DNA from: Maribacter sp. 1_MG-2023
Lineage (GTDB): Bacteria > Bacteroidota > Bacteroidia > Flavobacteriales > Flavobacteriaceae
Assembly (NCBI RefSeq): GCF_030547005.1
Contig: NZ_JAUOPN010000002.1
Coordinates: forward strand, 1 to 64,000
Length of the DNA stretch: 64,000 nt
Direction of reading: 5' to 3'
Part shown: in pieces, positions 37,635 through 47,488 of the stretch
Numbering within the stretch: position 1 is the first letter of the stretch
Layout of the letters: each line of letters begins with the position of its first letter
Position numbers and translations under genes: made by a program
The notes under the pieces: model-generated
Told to the model about the DNA's origin: nothing
Database searches by the model: none
Seen by the model: only the letters and a program-made list of their open reading frames with translations

Positions 37635-39374
37635 TTAGTTAATCTGTTCCCACGTGTAACCACTACTTTGTAATTGTGTTACACTTCCTGGAGGAAATTC
37701 AAAGCGCACTACCGAAGCTGAATCTGTATAACCTTTGCGATTTGTTAGTTGAACTCTAGTATCTTCCGTAGGGTTATTAAAATTTTTAGGACTTGTTTTA
37801 ACTATATAAATTCTGCCAATACAGGTAGTAGGGTCAGGTAAAGTTACATAGGTAGACCAACGAATAATAGTTGTATGATGTTCTTCTGTTAAATTTCTAG
37901 GAAACCCAATTGGTGTTGAAAAAGAGCCTTGCAGACTTAAAGTAGTTTCATCATCTGAAAGTCCATCAACTGCAATATCATCAACAAATCCACCAACTCT
38001 AAATTGTCTATTTGTATTATCATAAAACAAGTTTTCATTATCTTCTGTAGGTTGTGTATCATCCCCTGCAAAAAAAACGGAACCTTGTGTACCTGTATGA
38101 CCCCCTGAAGTTATCGCGTCAAGTTGTAATCTGGTGACAAAGTCCTCTGGCGCTGTACCATCCTCACCTTTTACTCGACCTTGAAATTCTGCAACTTGTA
38201 TGCTAGAATCACCCGTATTTACTGTCAGTTTATCAGTGAGTGTTTTTTCTCCCGCTACTAATTGTGCCGTTGTAATATCTACATAATTCTCAAATTCTTC
38301 CGTCAAATCTGTTTGATCGACCAAATCTCCGGTTATTGTACCCCAACTAGAAGCACCACCCGAAGCATCTAATTGTGCCTTGGTTACAAAATCTTCAGGA
38401 TCTGTGCCTTCCTCTCCTTTTACACGACCTAGAAATTCAGCAATTTGGGCATTTACATCACCTGTATTTATTGTCAGTTTATCGGTAAGTGTTTTCTCTC
38501 CAGCTACCGATTGCGACGTAGTAATGTCTACATAATTCTCAAACTCAGAAACTAAATCAGTTTGACCAACCAAATCTCCAGTTATTGCGCCCCAATTTGT
38601 AGCACCACCAGAAGCATCTAATTGTGCCTTGGTCACAAAATCTTCAGGCTCTGTACCTTCCTCTCCTTTTACACGACCTAAAAATTCAGCGATTTGCGCG
38701 TCTATATTACCTGTATTCACCGTTAATTTATTGGTAAGTGTTTTTTCTCCTGATACCGATTGTGCAGTACTAAGATTCACATAATTTTCAAATTCAGAAG
38801 CTAAATCAGTTTGGTTGACTAAATCTCCAGTTATTGCGCCCCAATTTGTAGCACCACCCGAAGCATCTAATTGTGCCTTGGTTACAAAATCTTCTGGAGC
38901 TAAACCTTCCTCTCCTTTAACGCGACCTAAAAACTCCGCAATTTGCGCATCTACATCACCTGTATTCACGGTTAATTTATCCATAAGTGTTTTTTCTCCA
39001 GCTATCGATTGGGAAGTACTAAGATTCACATAATTTTCAAATTCAGCTGCTAAATCAGTTTGATCTGTCAAAGAACCTGTTAACGAACCCCAAGATATAC
39101 TACCAGGATTTTCACCCACACACATATTATTCCACTGCGCTCCATCATAATAAAAAATACAAGAGGCATCAGTATTATAAACCATTGCACCTTCTAATGG
39201 GTCTATTGCGAGCATTTCCCCTTCTGTCATTCTACTAATAACTATAACTTTGGAAGCACTCTCCAACTCTAACAAAGAAGTAGTATCGAGTGTTTCTGGG
39301 TTATCTCCAATTTTTATTTGGGCAGAAACCATATTGACAATAGATAATAGTAAAACTAAAAAAACTTTTTTCAT
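37635..39374 (-). CDS. Secreted protein with four 83-residue repeats
   Basis: This protein of about 579 residues begins with a signal peptide (MKKVFLVLLLSIVNMVSAQ). I therefore start it at 39374 rather than at the Met eight codons upstream. Residues 20-95 resemble the N-terminal module of many Bacteroidota secreted proteins (IKIGDNPETLDTTSLLELES, then MVYNTD and FYYDGAQW). Four tandem units of exactly 83 residues follow. Each contains W-G-x-(I/L)-T-G, EFENYV, GEKTL, INTGD or VNTGD, IAEFLGRVKGEEG and DFVTKAQLDASGG. The C-terminal 140 residues form a different domain (FFAGDDTQP, TIIRWSTYVTLPDPT, ending YTWEQIN). It resembles tail-fibre-like or surface proteins. The function is unknown; the context suggests a cell-surface role linked to the polysaccharide. 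Confidence 0.8.
   Translation of the reverse strand: MKKVFLVLLLSIVNMVSAQIKIGDNPETLDTTSLLELESASKVIVISRMTEGEMLAIDPLEGAMVYNTDASCIFYYDGAQWNNMCVGENPGSISWGSLTGSLTDQTDLAAEFENYVNLSTSQSIAGEKTLMDKLTVNTGDVDAQIAEFLGRVKGEEGLAPEDFVTKAQLDASGGATNWGAITGDLVNQTDLASEFENYVNLSTAQSVSGEKTLTNKLTVNTGNIDAQIAEFLGRVKGEEGTEPEDFVTKAQLDASGGATNWGAITGDLVGQTDLVSEFENYVDITTSQSVAGEKTLTDKLTINTGDVNAQIAEFLGRVKGEEGTDPEDFVTKAQLDASGGASSWGTITGDLVDQTDLTEEFENYVDITTAQLVAGEKTLTDKLTVNTGDSSIQVAEFQGRVKGEDGTAPEDFVTRLQLDAITSGGHTGTQGSVFFAGDDTQPTEDNENLFYDNTNRQFRVGGFVDDIAVDGLSDDETTLSLQGSFSTPIGFPRNLTEEHHTTIIRWSTYVTLPDPTTCIGRIYIVKTSPKNFNNPTEDTRVQLTNRKGYTDSASVVRFEFPPGSVTQLQSSGYTWEQIN
38098..39093 (-). repeat. Four in-frame tandem repeats of 249 bp
   Basis: The word TTATTG or TTAACG at the unit boundary recurs at 38333, 38582, 38831 and 39080, a spacing of exactly 249 bp each time. 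The units are highly alike at the DNA level, especially the two middle ones, so copy number could change by recombination without breaking the frame. They encode the 83-residue repeats of the secreted protein. Confidence 0.88.
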
Positions 39375-39951
39375 AACAATCAAACAAAATGTTGCCAATG
39401 ATTAACTAACAAACCTATTTATTAAAAGACAACCAGTAAAGCTATTTTTTAAAAAAACTTCAGCATATTTTCTTCGACATTATGCAAATAAAATCGTTAT
39501 AGCAAAAACTTAACAATTATTAGTTTAAAATTAGTCATTGATATTTTTACATCTCAGACTAATAAATATTATTGCTCTAGTTTTAAACAAATTAAAAAAA
39601 GTAAGCAACGTCTTATAAACCAAATTTTCATAAGCATAAAAACTTTTAGAGAATTTACTTTTCATCGAATAATTTCGGAATATAAGATGTAAAAAGAATT
39701 GAATTTTAGAAAAACAGTATCTTGCCCAACCATATAAATAATACAATTTGAATAATCCGAATTATCTCAAAATAAAATGCATTTATAAAAAATACAAGAA
39801 TTAATAATAGTGGCACTAATCAATAAAATGTAAATTTTTTAGATATTCTTGTTCTAAATTTAAATCCCCTATTTATTCCAATTTAAGGAATTCAAAAACT
39901 ATTCTTAATCACAAAGTAAAACTACATTAGTTCTATTATATAAAAAAAGAA
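39375..39951. other. Divergent AT-rich intergenic region
   Basis: These 577 bases separate the leftward repeat-protein gene from the rightward epimerase gene. CAAACCTA at 39410-39417 is a minus-strand TAnnTTTG box 36 bp before the repeat-protein start, but a TTG lies only 12 bp further upstream, so it is a weak promoter candidate. A 71-codon frame at 39531-39746 looks random. No gene is called. Confidence 0.5.
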
Positions 39952-40992
39952 ATGAAAATATTAGTTACTGGAGCTGCAGGTTTTATAGGCTTTCATTTAG
40001 TTAAAAAATTAGTTAATAATGGTCATACCGTCATAGGCTTAGATAATATCAATGATTACTATGATGTTAATTTAAAACTTGCTCGGTTGACCGAAACAGG
40101 AATTAAGCAAAATCTTATACATGAAAATGGAGAATTAATTACAAGTGATATACACTCTAATTATCGTTTTGCTAAAATCGATATTACAGACTTACTTAAA
40201 TTAGAGCAGCTTTTTAAGCAAGAAAAGTTTACACATGTTGTGAATTTAGCTGCACAAGCAGGCGTTCGTTATTCTATAGAAAATCCGCATGCCTATGTAC
40301 AGTCCAATTTAGTGGGATTTGTTAACCTTTTAGAATGCTGTAGGAATTATAAAATTGAACACTTCATATACGCTTCTAGCTCGTCCGTATATGGTGCCAA
40401 TTCAAAAGTTCCTTTTTCAGAAGAAGACCGTGTTGATCACCCCGTAAGCCTATACGCTGCGACAAAAAAAAGCAATGAATTAATGGCACACACATATAGC
40501 CATTTATATAATTTACAAACAACAGGCTTACGATTTTTTACGGTGTATGGTCCTTGGGGCCGCCCAGATATGGCTCCCATACTATTTGCCGATGCCATTT
40601 CAAAAGGAAATCCAATAAAAGTTTTTAATAATGGAGATATGAGTCGAGATTTCACTTTTATAGATGACATTATTGATGGTATTGAAATTGTAATTTTACA
40701 ACAATCTAAAAAAGATGATATAAATTTACTTTATCGCATATTGAACATAGGGAATGGAAGTCCACAAAATTTAATGGATTTTATAAAAGAAATTGAAATT
40801 AGTTTGGGAATAGTTGCGAAAAAAAACTATTTACCCATGCAATCAGGAGATGTACCAAGGACTTGGGCCAAGACTACCAATTTAGAAGATTTAGGTTATA
40901 AAAGTTCTGTAGAAATCAAGGAGGGTGTATCAATTTTTATCGAATGGTTTAAAACTTACCAAAAATCCAAAATAAATAATGAATATTATTAA
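39952..40992 (+). CDS. UDP-glucuronate 4-epimerase-like SDR enzyme
   Basis: This 346-residue nucleotide-sugar epimerase has the NAD-binding ILVTGAAGFIGFH, then GLDNINDYYDVNLKLARL, which is characteristic of the UDP-glucuronate 4-epimerase group. It also has LAAQAGVRYSIENPHAYV, YASSSSVYG, SLYAATKKSNELMAH (YxxxK) and FTVYGPWGRPDMA. It would supply UDP-galacturonate to the polysaccharide. A related 4-epimerase specificity is possible. It is the first gene of the rightward run that ends at 51824, with a 201-bp gap before the flippase gene. Confidence 0.88.
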   Translation: MKILVTGAAGFIGFHLVKKLVNNGHTVIGLDNINDYYDVNLKLARLTETGIKQNLIHENGELITSDIHSNYRFAKIDITDLLKLEQLFKQEKFTHVVNLAAQAGVRYSIENPHAYVQSNLVGFVNLLECCRNYKIEHFIYASSSSVYGANSKVPFSEEDRVDHPVSLYAATKKSNELMAHTYSHLYNLQTTGLRFFTVYGPWGRPDMAPILFADAISKGNPIKVFNNGDMSRDFTFIDDIIDGIEIVILQQSKKDDINLLYRILNIGNGSPQNLMDFIKEIEISLGIVAKKNYLPMQSGDVPRTWAKTTNLEDLGYKSSVEIKEGVSIFIEWFKTYQKSKINNEYY

Positions 40993-41193
40993 GATATTCA
41001 GATAAAACCAATTACAGATAAGTTTTTAGCGAGTTTTTTCGATTAGAATCATATATTTTATCCAATATTCACTTAATCAGTAAACTTGTAGTCTAACACA
41101 TGGTATTGTACAATATCAATGCTCCATTATAAATTTAAAGAAACGTTATCAGATAAAAATAAGTTTATAGATTTCATCTGAGTTTAACATATT

Positions 41194-42720
41194 ATGAGTA
41201 GAGAAAAAAATAAGGTAATCGCAAAAAATACTGGATTGTTATACATACGTATGTTAATAATCATGGGGGTTAGTCTATTTACTGCTAGAATAGTTTTGGA
41301 AGAATTGGGAGAAACCAATTATGGAATATATAATGTCATAGGAGGTGTAGTGGTATTATTTACTTTTATTAATTATGCGATGGGGAGTGCTACTAATAGG
41401 TTTATGTCTTTCTATCTAGTTGATGAAAAAAAATCAAAATTAAATATTGTCTTTAGCACAAGTGTTTTGATTCATATTTGTATTGCAATATTAATCCTAG
41501 TATTTGCAGAAACGATAGGTCTTTGGTTTTTAAACAATAAAATGACCATACCAAGTGATAGAATTATAGCCGCAAATTGGGTTTTTCATTTATCCGTTGC
41601 TTCAACTATGATAATGGTTTTAAGCGTACCCTATAATGCTCTTATTATTGCTCATGAAAAAATGAATATATACGCTTATGTATCAATAGTTGAAACCGCC
41701 TTAAAGCTTTTTTTAGTTCTTCTATTAGTGAAGTTTTCAGGAGATAAACTAATTACATATGCCTCTTTCATGTTATTGGTAAACCTAGTTACTAGAGTGG
41801 TTTATCAGATTTATTGTAGAAAAAGTTTTACAGATGTAAAATTTAGTTTTAAAGTGGAAAAAGAACTTGTAAAAGAAATGTCTGTTTATGCATTCTGGAG
41901 TTTAAGTGGCAGTATATCTAATTTGTTAACAGTAGAAGGAATTAATATACTGTTAAATATTTTCTTTAATCCTGCTGTAAATGCTGCGAGGGGAATAGCC
42001 GTTCAAATTCAAATGGCACTTCAAAAATTTACATCTGGCTTTCAACAGGCTCTAAATCCTCAATTGCATAAGTCTTATGCTTCTGGAGACCTCAAGTATA
42101 TGCATGAGTTACTTCTTTCTGCTTGCAAATATTCATTTTATCTTCTATTATTCTTATCACTTCCTGTACTTCTTAAAACCGAGTATATTCTTGCTATTTG
42201 GCTGAAAGAAGTCCCAGACCATACTGTGCAATTTGTACAGTTGATGATATTTATAGGAATATTGACGGCCGTTGGAAATCCCATATCTGCGGCAGCTGGA
42301 TCGCAAGGTAAAATTCGTAACTTTCAATTAATTGTGGGAGGTATTAATATAACCATAGTACCTATTGCTTATCTTATTCTTAAATTATATTCAGTTCCAG
42401 AATATGTTTTTATCGTTCAAATTATAATTTCGATTATAGCTGAAACTGCAAGATTATTAATTATCAAAAACATGATTAATCTCTCCTTAACAAGTTATTT
42501 TAATGAAGTTGTAGTTACTAGCTTAAAGGTAATAGCTATTTCTATTATTCTACCAATTATACTTGTATTAAACCTAACTGAAGATTTTCTTTCTTTTATA
42601 ATTGTTGGTTTAAGTTGTGTAATTTCTGTCAGCTTAGCTATATACTTTGTTGGCCTTAACAAAGTAGAAAAAGAATTTGTAGAAGAAAAAATTGTCTTAC
42701 TAAAAAACAAATTCAATTAG
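41194..42720 (+). CDS. Wzx-type flippase
   Basis: This 508-residue protein has about 12-14 membrane helices and belongs to the polysaccharide-exporter (MATE/MVF) superfamily. Recognisable features are the N-terminal NTGLLYIRMLIIMGVSLFTAR, shortened here to GLLYIRMLIIMGVSLFTAR, then EELGETNYGIYNVIGG and NPAVNAARGIAVQIQ. It would flip the lipid-linked repeat unit of the second polysaccharide. It differs clearly from the flippase at 7575-8942, so the two loci probably handle different repeat units. Confidence 0.87.
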   Translation: MSREKNKVIAKNTGLLYIRMLIIMGVSLFTARIVLEELGETNYGIYNVIGGVVVLFTFINYAMGSATNRFMSFYLVDEKKSKLNIVFSTSVLIHICIAILILVFAETIGLWFLNNKMTIPSDRIIAANWVFHLSVASTMIMVLSVPYNALIIAHEKMNIYAYVSIVETALKLFLVLLLVKFSGDKLITYASFMLLVNLVTRVVYQIYCRKSFTDVKFSFKVEKELVKEMSVYAFWSLSGSISNLLTVEGINILLNIFFNPAVNAARGIAVQIQMALQKFTSGFQQALNPQLHKSYASGDLKYMHELLLSACKYSFYLLLFLSLPVLLKTEYILAIWLKEVPDHTVQFVQLMIFIGILTAVGNPISAAAGSQGKIRNFQLIVGGINITIVPIAYLILKLYSVPEYVFIVQIIISIIAETARLLIIKNMINLSLTSYFNEVVVTSLKVIAISIILPIILVLNLTEDFLSFIIVGLSCVISVSLAIYFVGLNKVEKEFVEEKIVLLKNKFN

Positions 42721-42797
42721 AAAGATTATGAAACTAAACTATTAAAAAGTAACTCTCATTTTAAAAAATAAGGCTAATAAAATCGTAAATAAATTTC

Positions 42798-43994
42798 ATG
42801 AGTAAAAGTGCTAAAGTTATTTCCCTATTTTTATTGTTGACATTTTTTTATGGCTTCATAGCTTTTAAAAATGTACCGTTAGGGAATACGATTCATTTAG
42901 CAATTCTCGCATTAGGCACCATACTAGGTTTTAGTAAAGAAAAAGAATTTAAGAAGTATTTTATCTTTATCATTATAGCCTTAACACTTAATGCAATATC
43001 TAGTTTATATTATCGAGAACAGGGCTTATATTCAAGCTTTAAAGCTGCTTTTTTTATTTTAGATATTTTCTTTTTTTATTTTTTGGCTTACATCAATATC
43101 TCTGTAAGGAAACTTGAAAAAGCTATTCTCTATTTAACTTTAGGCGCGGCTTTTTGTTATTTTTTTCAACAAATAATGTTTCCTAGAATTTATTTTATTG
43201 CATCAAGTTATGATTGGATTATTAATAGTAAAACTGCATGGCGTTTTATTCAAATTCATGGTCAATCTCTTCTATCATTAGGTGTTTTTTATGGATTGAA
43301 TAAGTTCTTAACCACAAAACAATCCAAATATTTAATATTAATAATAATTTGCTTCATTGCCGTTTTGATGCGTGGTTTTAGAATTATGCTTTTTTCTATG
43401 ATTGTGTCTAGTATGTATTTGATTTATGCTCATAATAAAAAACTTTTTACAGCTAAAAATTTATCAACACTTTTTGGAATTCTAATATTTCTAGCTGCAT
43501 CTTATTTCATTCCACCTGTTCAAGAAGCTTTAAATCATATGGTGGAAAGGCAAAGTGGAGGAGAGACTTTGGACAATGAAGATTATGCTAGAACTATTCA
43601 GCTAATTTATTTTTTTAATGACCACTTCAAAAGTAATATAGAATATTTCTTTGGTTCAGGTCTAATAGGGGACTCCTCTTATGGTAAATATGTAATGGAC
43701 TTAAGAGAAGAAGGAATAAATTTAGCAGATTGGGGCTTATTAGGATTGAGTTGGATTGGTGGTATACCATTAGTGCTGTGCATTATAAGCTATATGACAA
43801 AGGCTATTAGAACGAAAGTTCCAAAACCCTACAAATACATAGGGGCATGGTTTATCTATTTGTTAATGATTTCAATAACGCACCCAGAAGCTTACCAGCA
43901 AAGCAGTATGCTTGTCCAAGCCCTACTTTTATATATGTTAACCAGAATAAAATATGAAAAACGTCGCTTTTTATTTCAACAATATAGGAATTGA
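42798..43994 (+). CDS. Wzy-like polymerase / O-antigen ligase family
   Basis: This 398-residue membrane protein has about 10-11 hydrophobic segments and a long soluble loop at about 235-310. The motif TAWRFIQIHGQSLLSLGVFYG and the following charged loop are consistent with a polysaccharide polymerase. The call rests on topology and on its place between the flippase and glycosyltransferase genes. Its last 41 bases overlap the next gene in another frame. Confidence 0.72.
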   Translation: MSKSAKVISLFLLLTFFYGFIAFKNVPLGNTIHLAILALGTILGFSKEKEFKKYFIFIIIALTLNAISSLYYREQGLYSSFKAAFFILDIFFFYFLAYINISVRKLEKAILYLTLGAAFCYFFQQIMFPRIYFIASSYDWIINSKTAWRFIQIHGQSLLSLGVFYGLNKFLTTKQSKYLILIIICFIAVLMRGFRIMLFSMIVSSMYLIYAHNKKLFTAKNLSTLFGILIFLAASYFIPPVQEALNHMVERQSGGETLDNEDYARTIQLIYFFNDHFKSNIEYFFGSGLIGDSSYGKYVMDLREEGINLADWGLLGLSWIGGIPLVLCIISYMTKAIRTKVPKPYKYIGAWFIYLLMISITHPEAYQQSSMLVQALLLYMLTRIKYEKRRFLFQQYRN

Positions 43995-45252
43995 CACTAT
44001 AGATTGTAGAAATATAATTAATTCAAACCCTGGTATTGGAGGTAGTGAGTTTGCAATACTAACTATCGCAAATCAATTATCTGTACGAGAAAATGAATTA
44101 AATATCACTTTATACTCTGAAAGAAAAGGGTTATTTCCACACGAAATAAATTACAATATTATTAACACCATAGAAAATGCAATATTAAGCTCAATAGAAA
44201 ATAAAGTTGACTACTTTCTTGTCGATCACAAACGAATACCTAAAGAACTTATTTCAAAATATTCAACGGTTAAATTTGTTATTTGGGCCCATAATTTCCT
44301 AAAAGAAATGGATCTTGAATTTTATTACAATGCTCCAAATGTTATCAGAATAATTAATGTTGGTAGGGAACAAAGAGATTTGCACAGAGATCATAAAGTA
44401 TCTTTTAAAATGGACTATATTTATAATGCTCTATCTCTAAGTTCTATTAAAAATTATAAGGTCACATCATTTCCGTTTGAAAAAAGAGGGAACAATGTAA
44501 TATATATGGGAAGTATAGTTCCCTCAAAAGGATTTCATGTTCTTGCCAAAGCTTGGCCAAAAATATTGAAGCATATACCTGATGCACAACTATATGTATT
44601 AGGCTCTGGCAAACTGTATAATAGAGATTTGAAGTTAGGAGAAAAGGGAATAGCAGTAAAGGGCTATGAAGACAAATTCATGAATTATTTGATTGAAGAC
44701 AACAAGATTCATTCGTCTGTTCATTTTATGGGAGTATTAGGACAAGAAAAAAATGACATATTACTCAAATGTAGAGTTGGAGTTCCTAATCCTTCTGGAA
44801 TTAGTGAAACATTTGGTTTTACAGCAATTGAAATGCAAGCTATGGGTTGTAAAGTTACAACTATTAAATGTCCTGGTTATTTAGATACTGTATTCAATAA
44901 AAATGATTTATATAAATCCACTAATTCATTGGCAAATCATGTTATTATGTTACTAAAAGCAAAGAAAAATGATTATAACGATGTATTGAATTTCATAGAC
45001 TCTAATTTTTCCTTTGAAGTTATTACATTGCAATGGGAGGAATTATTCCAGAAATCACTGGATAGAAATTATCTTTTACATGGTTATAATGAAATGAACA
45101 ATGCTGAATTCAGACTAAAATTTATTAAGGAATTTTTAAGAAAAATAAAAACTAGATTTAAATTTTTAAAAAATTTCATAACTATTGAATTTATTTTAAC
45201 GAAAACCATTGACAAAATCAATAAAAAGTGGATAAAAACAAATAACCTTTAA
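43954..45252 (+). CDS. Family 4 glycosyltransferase
   Basis: This 432-residue enzyme has a GT-B fold. NPGIGGSEFAILTIANQL near residue 28 is the acceptor-side Gly loop. VIYMGSIVPSKGFHVLAKAW (about 180-199) starts the GT4 donor domain, and GISETFGFTAIEMQAMG (about 279-295) is the conserved E-x7-E region. The start overlaps the polymerase gene by 41 bp, and no better start is evident because the N-terminal strand KNVAFYFNN begins there. The sugar is unknown. Confidence 0.87.
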   Translation: MKNVAFYFNNIGIDTIDCRNIINSNPGIGGSEFAILTIANQLSVRENELNITLYSERKGLFPHEINYNIINTIENAILSSIENKVDYFLVDHKRIPKELISKYSTVKFVIWAHNFLKEMDLEFYYNAPNVIRIINVGREQRDLHRDHKVSFKMDYIYNALSLSSIKNYKVTSFPFEKRGNNVIYMGSIVPSKGFHVLAKAWPKILKHIPDAQLYVLGSGKLYNRDLKLGEKGIAVKGYEDKFMNYLIEDNKIHSSVHFMGVLGQEKNDILLKCRVGVPNPSGISETFGFTAIEMQAMGCKVTTIKCPGYLDTVFNKNDLYKSTNSLANHVIMLLKAKKNDYNDVLNFIDSNFSFEVITLQWEELFQKSLDRNYLLHGYNEMNNAEFRLKFIKEFLRKIKTRFKFLKNFITIEFILTKTIDKINKKWIKTNNL

Positions 45253-45253
45253 T

Positions 45254-46234
45254 ATGTTTATATCTATAATAATACCTATCTACAACGTAGAAAAATATAT
45301 TTACAATTGCTTACAAAGTGTTTTCAATCAACAAAAATTCGATGCGAACTACGAGGTTATTATAGTGGATGATGGTAGTCCAGACGATAGCATAAGCATA
45401 ATAAACACTTTCAAAGATAAGTTTGAAAATATTAAATTAATAAGACAAAAGAACCAAGGGCTAAGTACAGCAAGAAATGTTGGTTTAAAAGCTGCTGTTG
45501 GACAATATGTTTGGTTTGTTGACAGTGATGACACCATCAAAAAAAACGCATTAGAATTAATATATAACACCATAAATTCAACTAAAGTTGATGTTATTGC
45601 AACTAGACTTAATAGAGTAGACGAATTAACAGATAATGAAGAGGTTGAAGTATACCCAAATGTAGATGGTGTAATCGAAGGGAAAGAGTATTTATTTAAA
45701 GGCTATAATTCCGGAGCTTCCCAACGTTTTATAATTAAACGAGATTTTTTATTAAAAAACAATCTTTTCTTCATGCCCAACGTCTATCATGAAGACGCTG
45801 AATTTGGACCAAAAATGTTATACTCGACCAAAACCTTATACGTTTTAAAAGAACCTATTTATAATTATTTACTAAGAAATTCGGGATCGATAATGCGTAA
45901 TATTAAAATTAAAAATTTGGAAGATTTAGTTTTAATATTTCATTCATTAGAAAATTTTAAAAAGAATTACGTAACTGAAGAAGATAAAACATTTTTTGAA
46001 TATAGATCATATAGAAATTTACAAGCAGTTTTATCTTTTAGTCGTAATATTTGGAACAACTCAGATTTCATTTCATTTTATGATGAACATAAGTCCTTAT
46101 TAAAATCAAAAGCAAAGTATTTAAAAATTAAAAACAATGGTTTTAAGGATAAAATCAAACTTATATTATATCGTATATCCCCTTTAAAATTTTATAAACT
46201 AGATTATAAATTACAGGAATTCAAAAAAAACTAA
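45254..46234 (+). CDS. Family 2 glycosyltransferase
   Basis: This 326-residue GT2 enzyme begins FISIIIPIYNVEKYIYNCLQ and has EVIIVDDGSPDDS, STARNVGLKAA and YVWFVDSDD (DxD). These are the canonical order and spacing. HEDAEFGPKMLY is the likely catalytic-base region. It follows the previous gene by one base. The donor sugar cannot be read from the sequence. Confidence 0.93.
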   Translation: MFISIIIPIYNVEKYIYNCLQSVFNQQKFDANYEVIIVDDGSPDDSISIINTFKDKFENIKLIRQKNQGLSTARNVGLKAAVGQYVWFVDSDDTIKKNALELIYNTINSTKVDVIATRLNRVDELTDNEEVEVYPNVDGVIEGKEYLFKGYNSGASQRFIIKRDFLLKNNLFFMPNVYHEDAEFGPKMLYSTKTLYVLKEPIYNYLLRNSGSIMRNIKIKNLEDLVLIFHSLENFKKNYVTEEDKTFFEYRSYRNLQAVLSFSRNIWNNSDFISFYDEHKSLLKSKAKYLKIKNNGFKDKIKLILYRISPLKFYKLDYKLQEFKKN

Positions 46235-46241
46235 AATTAAT

Positions 46242-46856
46242 TTGAAAGTGAAAAAAATCTTTAATAAAGTATTCAATAAGGTGGATTTTTTAATGGCGGT
46301 TTTCAAAAATAGAGTTACTTCTTTTATAGAAAATATCTATTTAAAATTAATAGGAGTTGAGATTGGCAATAATTGCAGTTTTAGAGGATGGACATCTTTT
46401 AAGATGTCCAACAATTCTAATATAAAGATTGGAAAAGAATGCCGTTTTAATTCTAAAACAACCTCAAATAGAATTGGTATTCGTCATAAGTGTATGATAA
46501 CAACATTCGGTAACGATGCCAGATTACAAATCGGTTCCAATTCTGGATTTAGTGGTGTTTCCATAGGTTGTTTTAAAAATATTGTAATTGGAAACAACGT
46601 TAATGTTGGTGCTAATGTTTTAATCACAGATAGTGATTGGCATTTAGATGACCCCAGAGTCTCTGGTCCGAAACCGGTTTTTATTGGGGATAATGTATGG
46701 CTTGGATACGGAGTTGTTGTAATGAAGGGGGTAACTATTGGAGAGAATACCATAATTGGAATAAACAGCGTTGTAACCAAAGATATTCCTGCAAACGCAA
46801 TAGCAGCAGGAAACCCTTGTAAAGTTATTAAACTAATGCAATCAACCAATTCATGA
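46242..46856 (+). CDS. Hexapeptide-repeat acyltransferase (WcaF-like)
   Basis: This protein of about 204 residues has left-handed beta-helix repeats (IGNNVNVGANVLITDSDWH, then FIGDNVWLGYGVVVMKGVTI and IGENTIIGINSVVTKDIP). It is typical of O-acetyltransferases that use acetyl-CoA and would acetylate a sugar of the repeat unit. His in the DSDWH segment is the likely catalytic residue. The start is uncertain. The frame opens with TTG at 46242, a GTG lies at 46248 and the first ATG is at 46293, which would still leave the whole catalytic domain. It overlaps the next gene by 4 bp. Confidence 0.87.
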   Translation: MKVKKIFNKVFNKVDFLMAVFKNRVTSFIENIYLKLIGVEIGNNCSFRGWTSFKMSNNSNIKIGKECRFNSKTTSNRIGIRHKCMITTFGNDARLQIGSNSGFSGVSIGCFKNIVIGNNVNVGANVLITDSDWHLDDPRVSGPKPVFIGDNVWLGYGVVVMKGVTIGENTIIGINSVVTKDIPANAIAAGNPCKVIKLMQSTNS

Positions 46857-47431
46857 TTATATCCAATAAAAATTTGGTCAAATGTGTAAAATCCGATTTA
46901 TATAGATTAGGATCGGGTATATCCAAAAAATCATTTTTAAAAGCCTATAGAACAAATAAAATTTTTCGATTCATAATCTGGTTTCGATTGGCACAACATT
47001 TCAATATTCTTAATAAAAAAAGATCTTATTTTATTCTTGCAGTTATAACCAACATTATTTACAAAAGATTAAGTACAAAATACTCCATAGATTTTCCATT
47101 AACCGTGAAAGTAGGTTATGGTTTAAAAATCAACCATGGTATGGCTTTGGTTATAAATTCTAAATCTATAATTGGCGATAATGTAATGCTAACACATAGT
47201 GTGACACTTGCTTCAGAAAAAAATGAAGCTCCTGTTATTGGAGATAAAGTTAGGATATCCCCAGGTGTAGTAATTGTTGGTGGAGTAAATATTGGTAATA
47301 ATGTTGTTATTGGTGCTAATACCTTAGTAAATAAAGATGTACCCGACAATTCAGTGGCCGTAGGTGTGCCAAACAGAAATATTTTAAAAGAATTCGAAGA
47401 ATTTGCAGAACGACATTATTATGAAAGTTGA
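46853..47431 (+). CDS. Serine acetyltransferase-like hexapeptide protein
   Basis: This 192-residue protein has an N-terminal helical part with FRFIIWFRLAQHF and a C-terminal left-handed beta-helix. The helix segments include YGLKINHGMALVINSKSIIG, NVMLTHSVTLASEKN, and VIGDKVRISPGVVIVGGVNI, as in the serine acetyltransferase (LbH-SAT) group found in capsule loci. In this setting it more likely acetylates a sugar than serine. It is coupled to the gene before it by an ATGA overlap and is followed 57 bp later by a glycosyltransferase. Confidence 0.87.
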   Translation: MIISNKNLVKCVKSDLYRLGSGISKKSFLKAYRTNKIFRFIIWFRLAQHFNILNKKRSYFILAVITNIIYKRLSTKYSIDFPLTVKVGYGLKINHGMALVINSKSIIGDNVMLTHSVTLASEKNEAPVIGDKVRISPGVVIVGGVNIGNNVVIGANTLVNKDVPDNSVAVGVPNRNILKEFEEFAERHYYES

Positions 47432-47488
47432 TAATAAAGATATTAGCCACGACATTTTTAGAAAAATTTTATAGGTTACAAAAGAATT

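Noticed and set aside
38098-39093. CRISPR-like array
   Set aside because: The regular 249-bp repeats are in-frame coding units with no unique spacers.
39531-39746. 71-codon minus-strand frame in the intergenic region
   Set aside because: Aromatic-rich, low-complexity AT-driven sequence with no signal, motif or promoter.
46484-46849. Long antisense frames over the hexapeptide acyltransferase genes (also 48923-49222 and 50331-50672)
   Set aside because: Ile/Val/Gly/Asn-rich hexapeptide repeats often leave the opposite strand open; the products are Thr/Pro/Ile-rich with no family.
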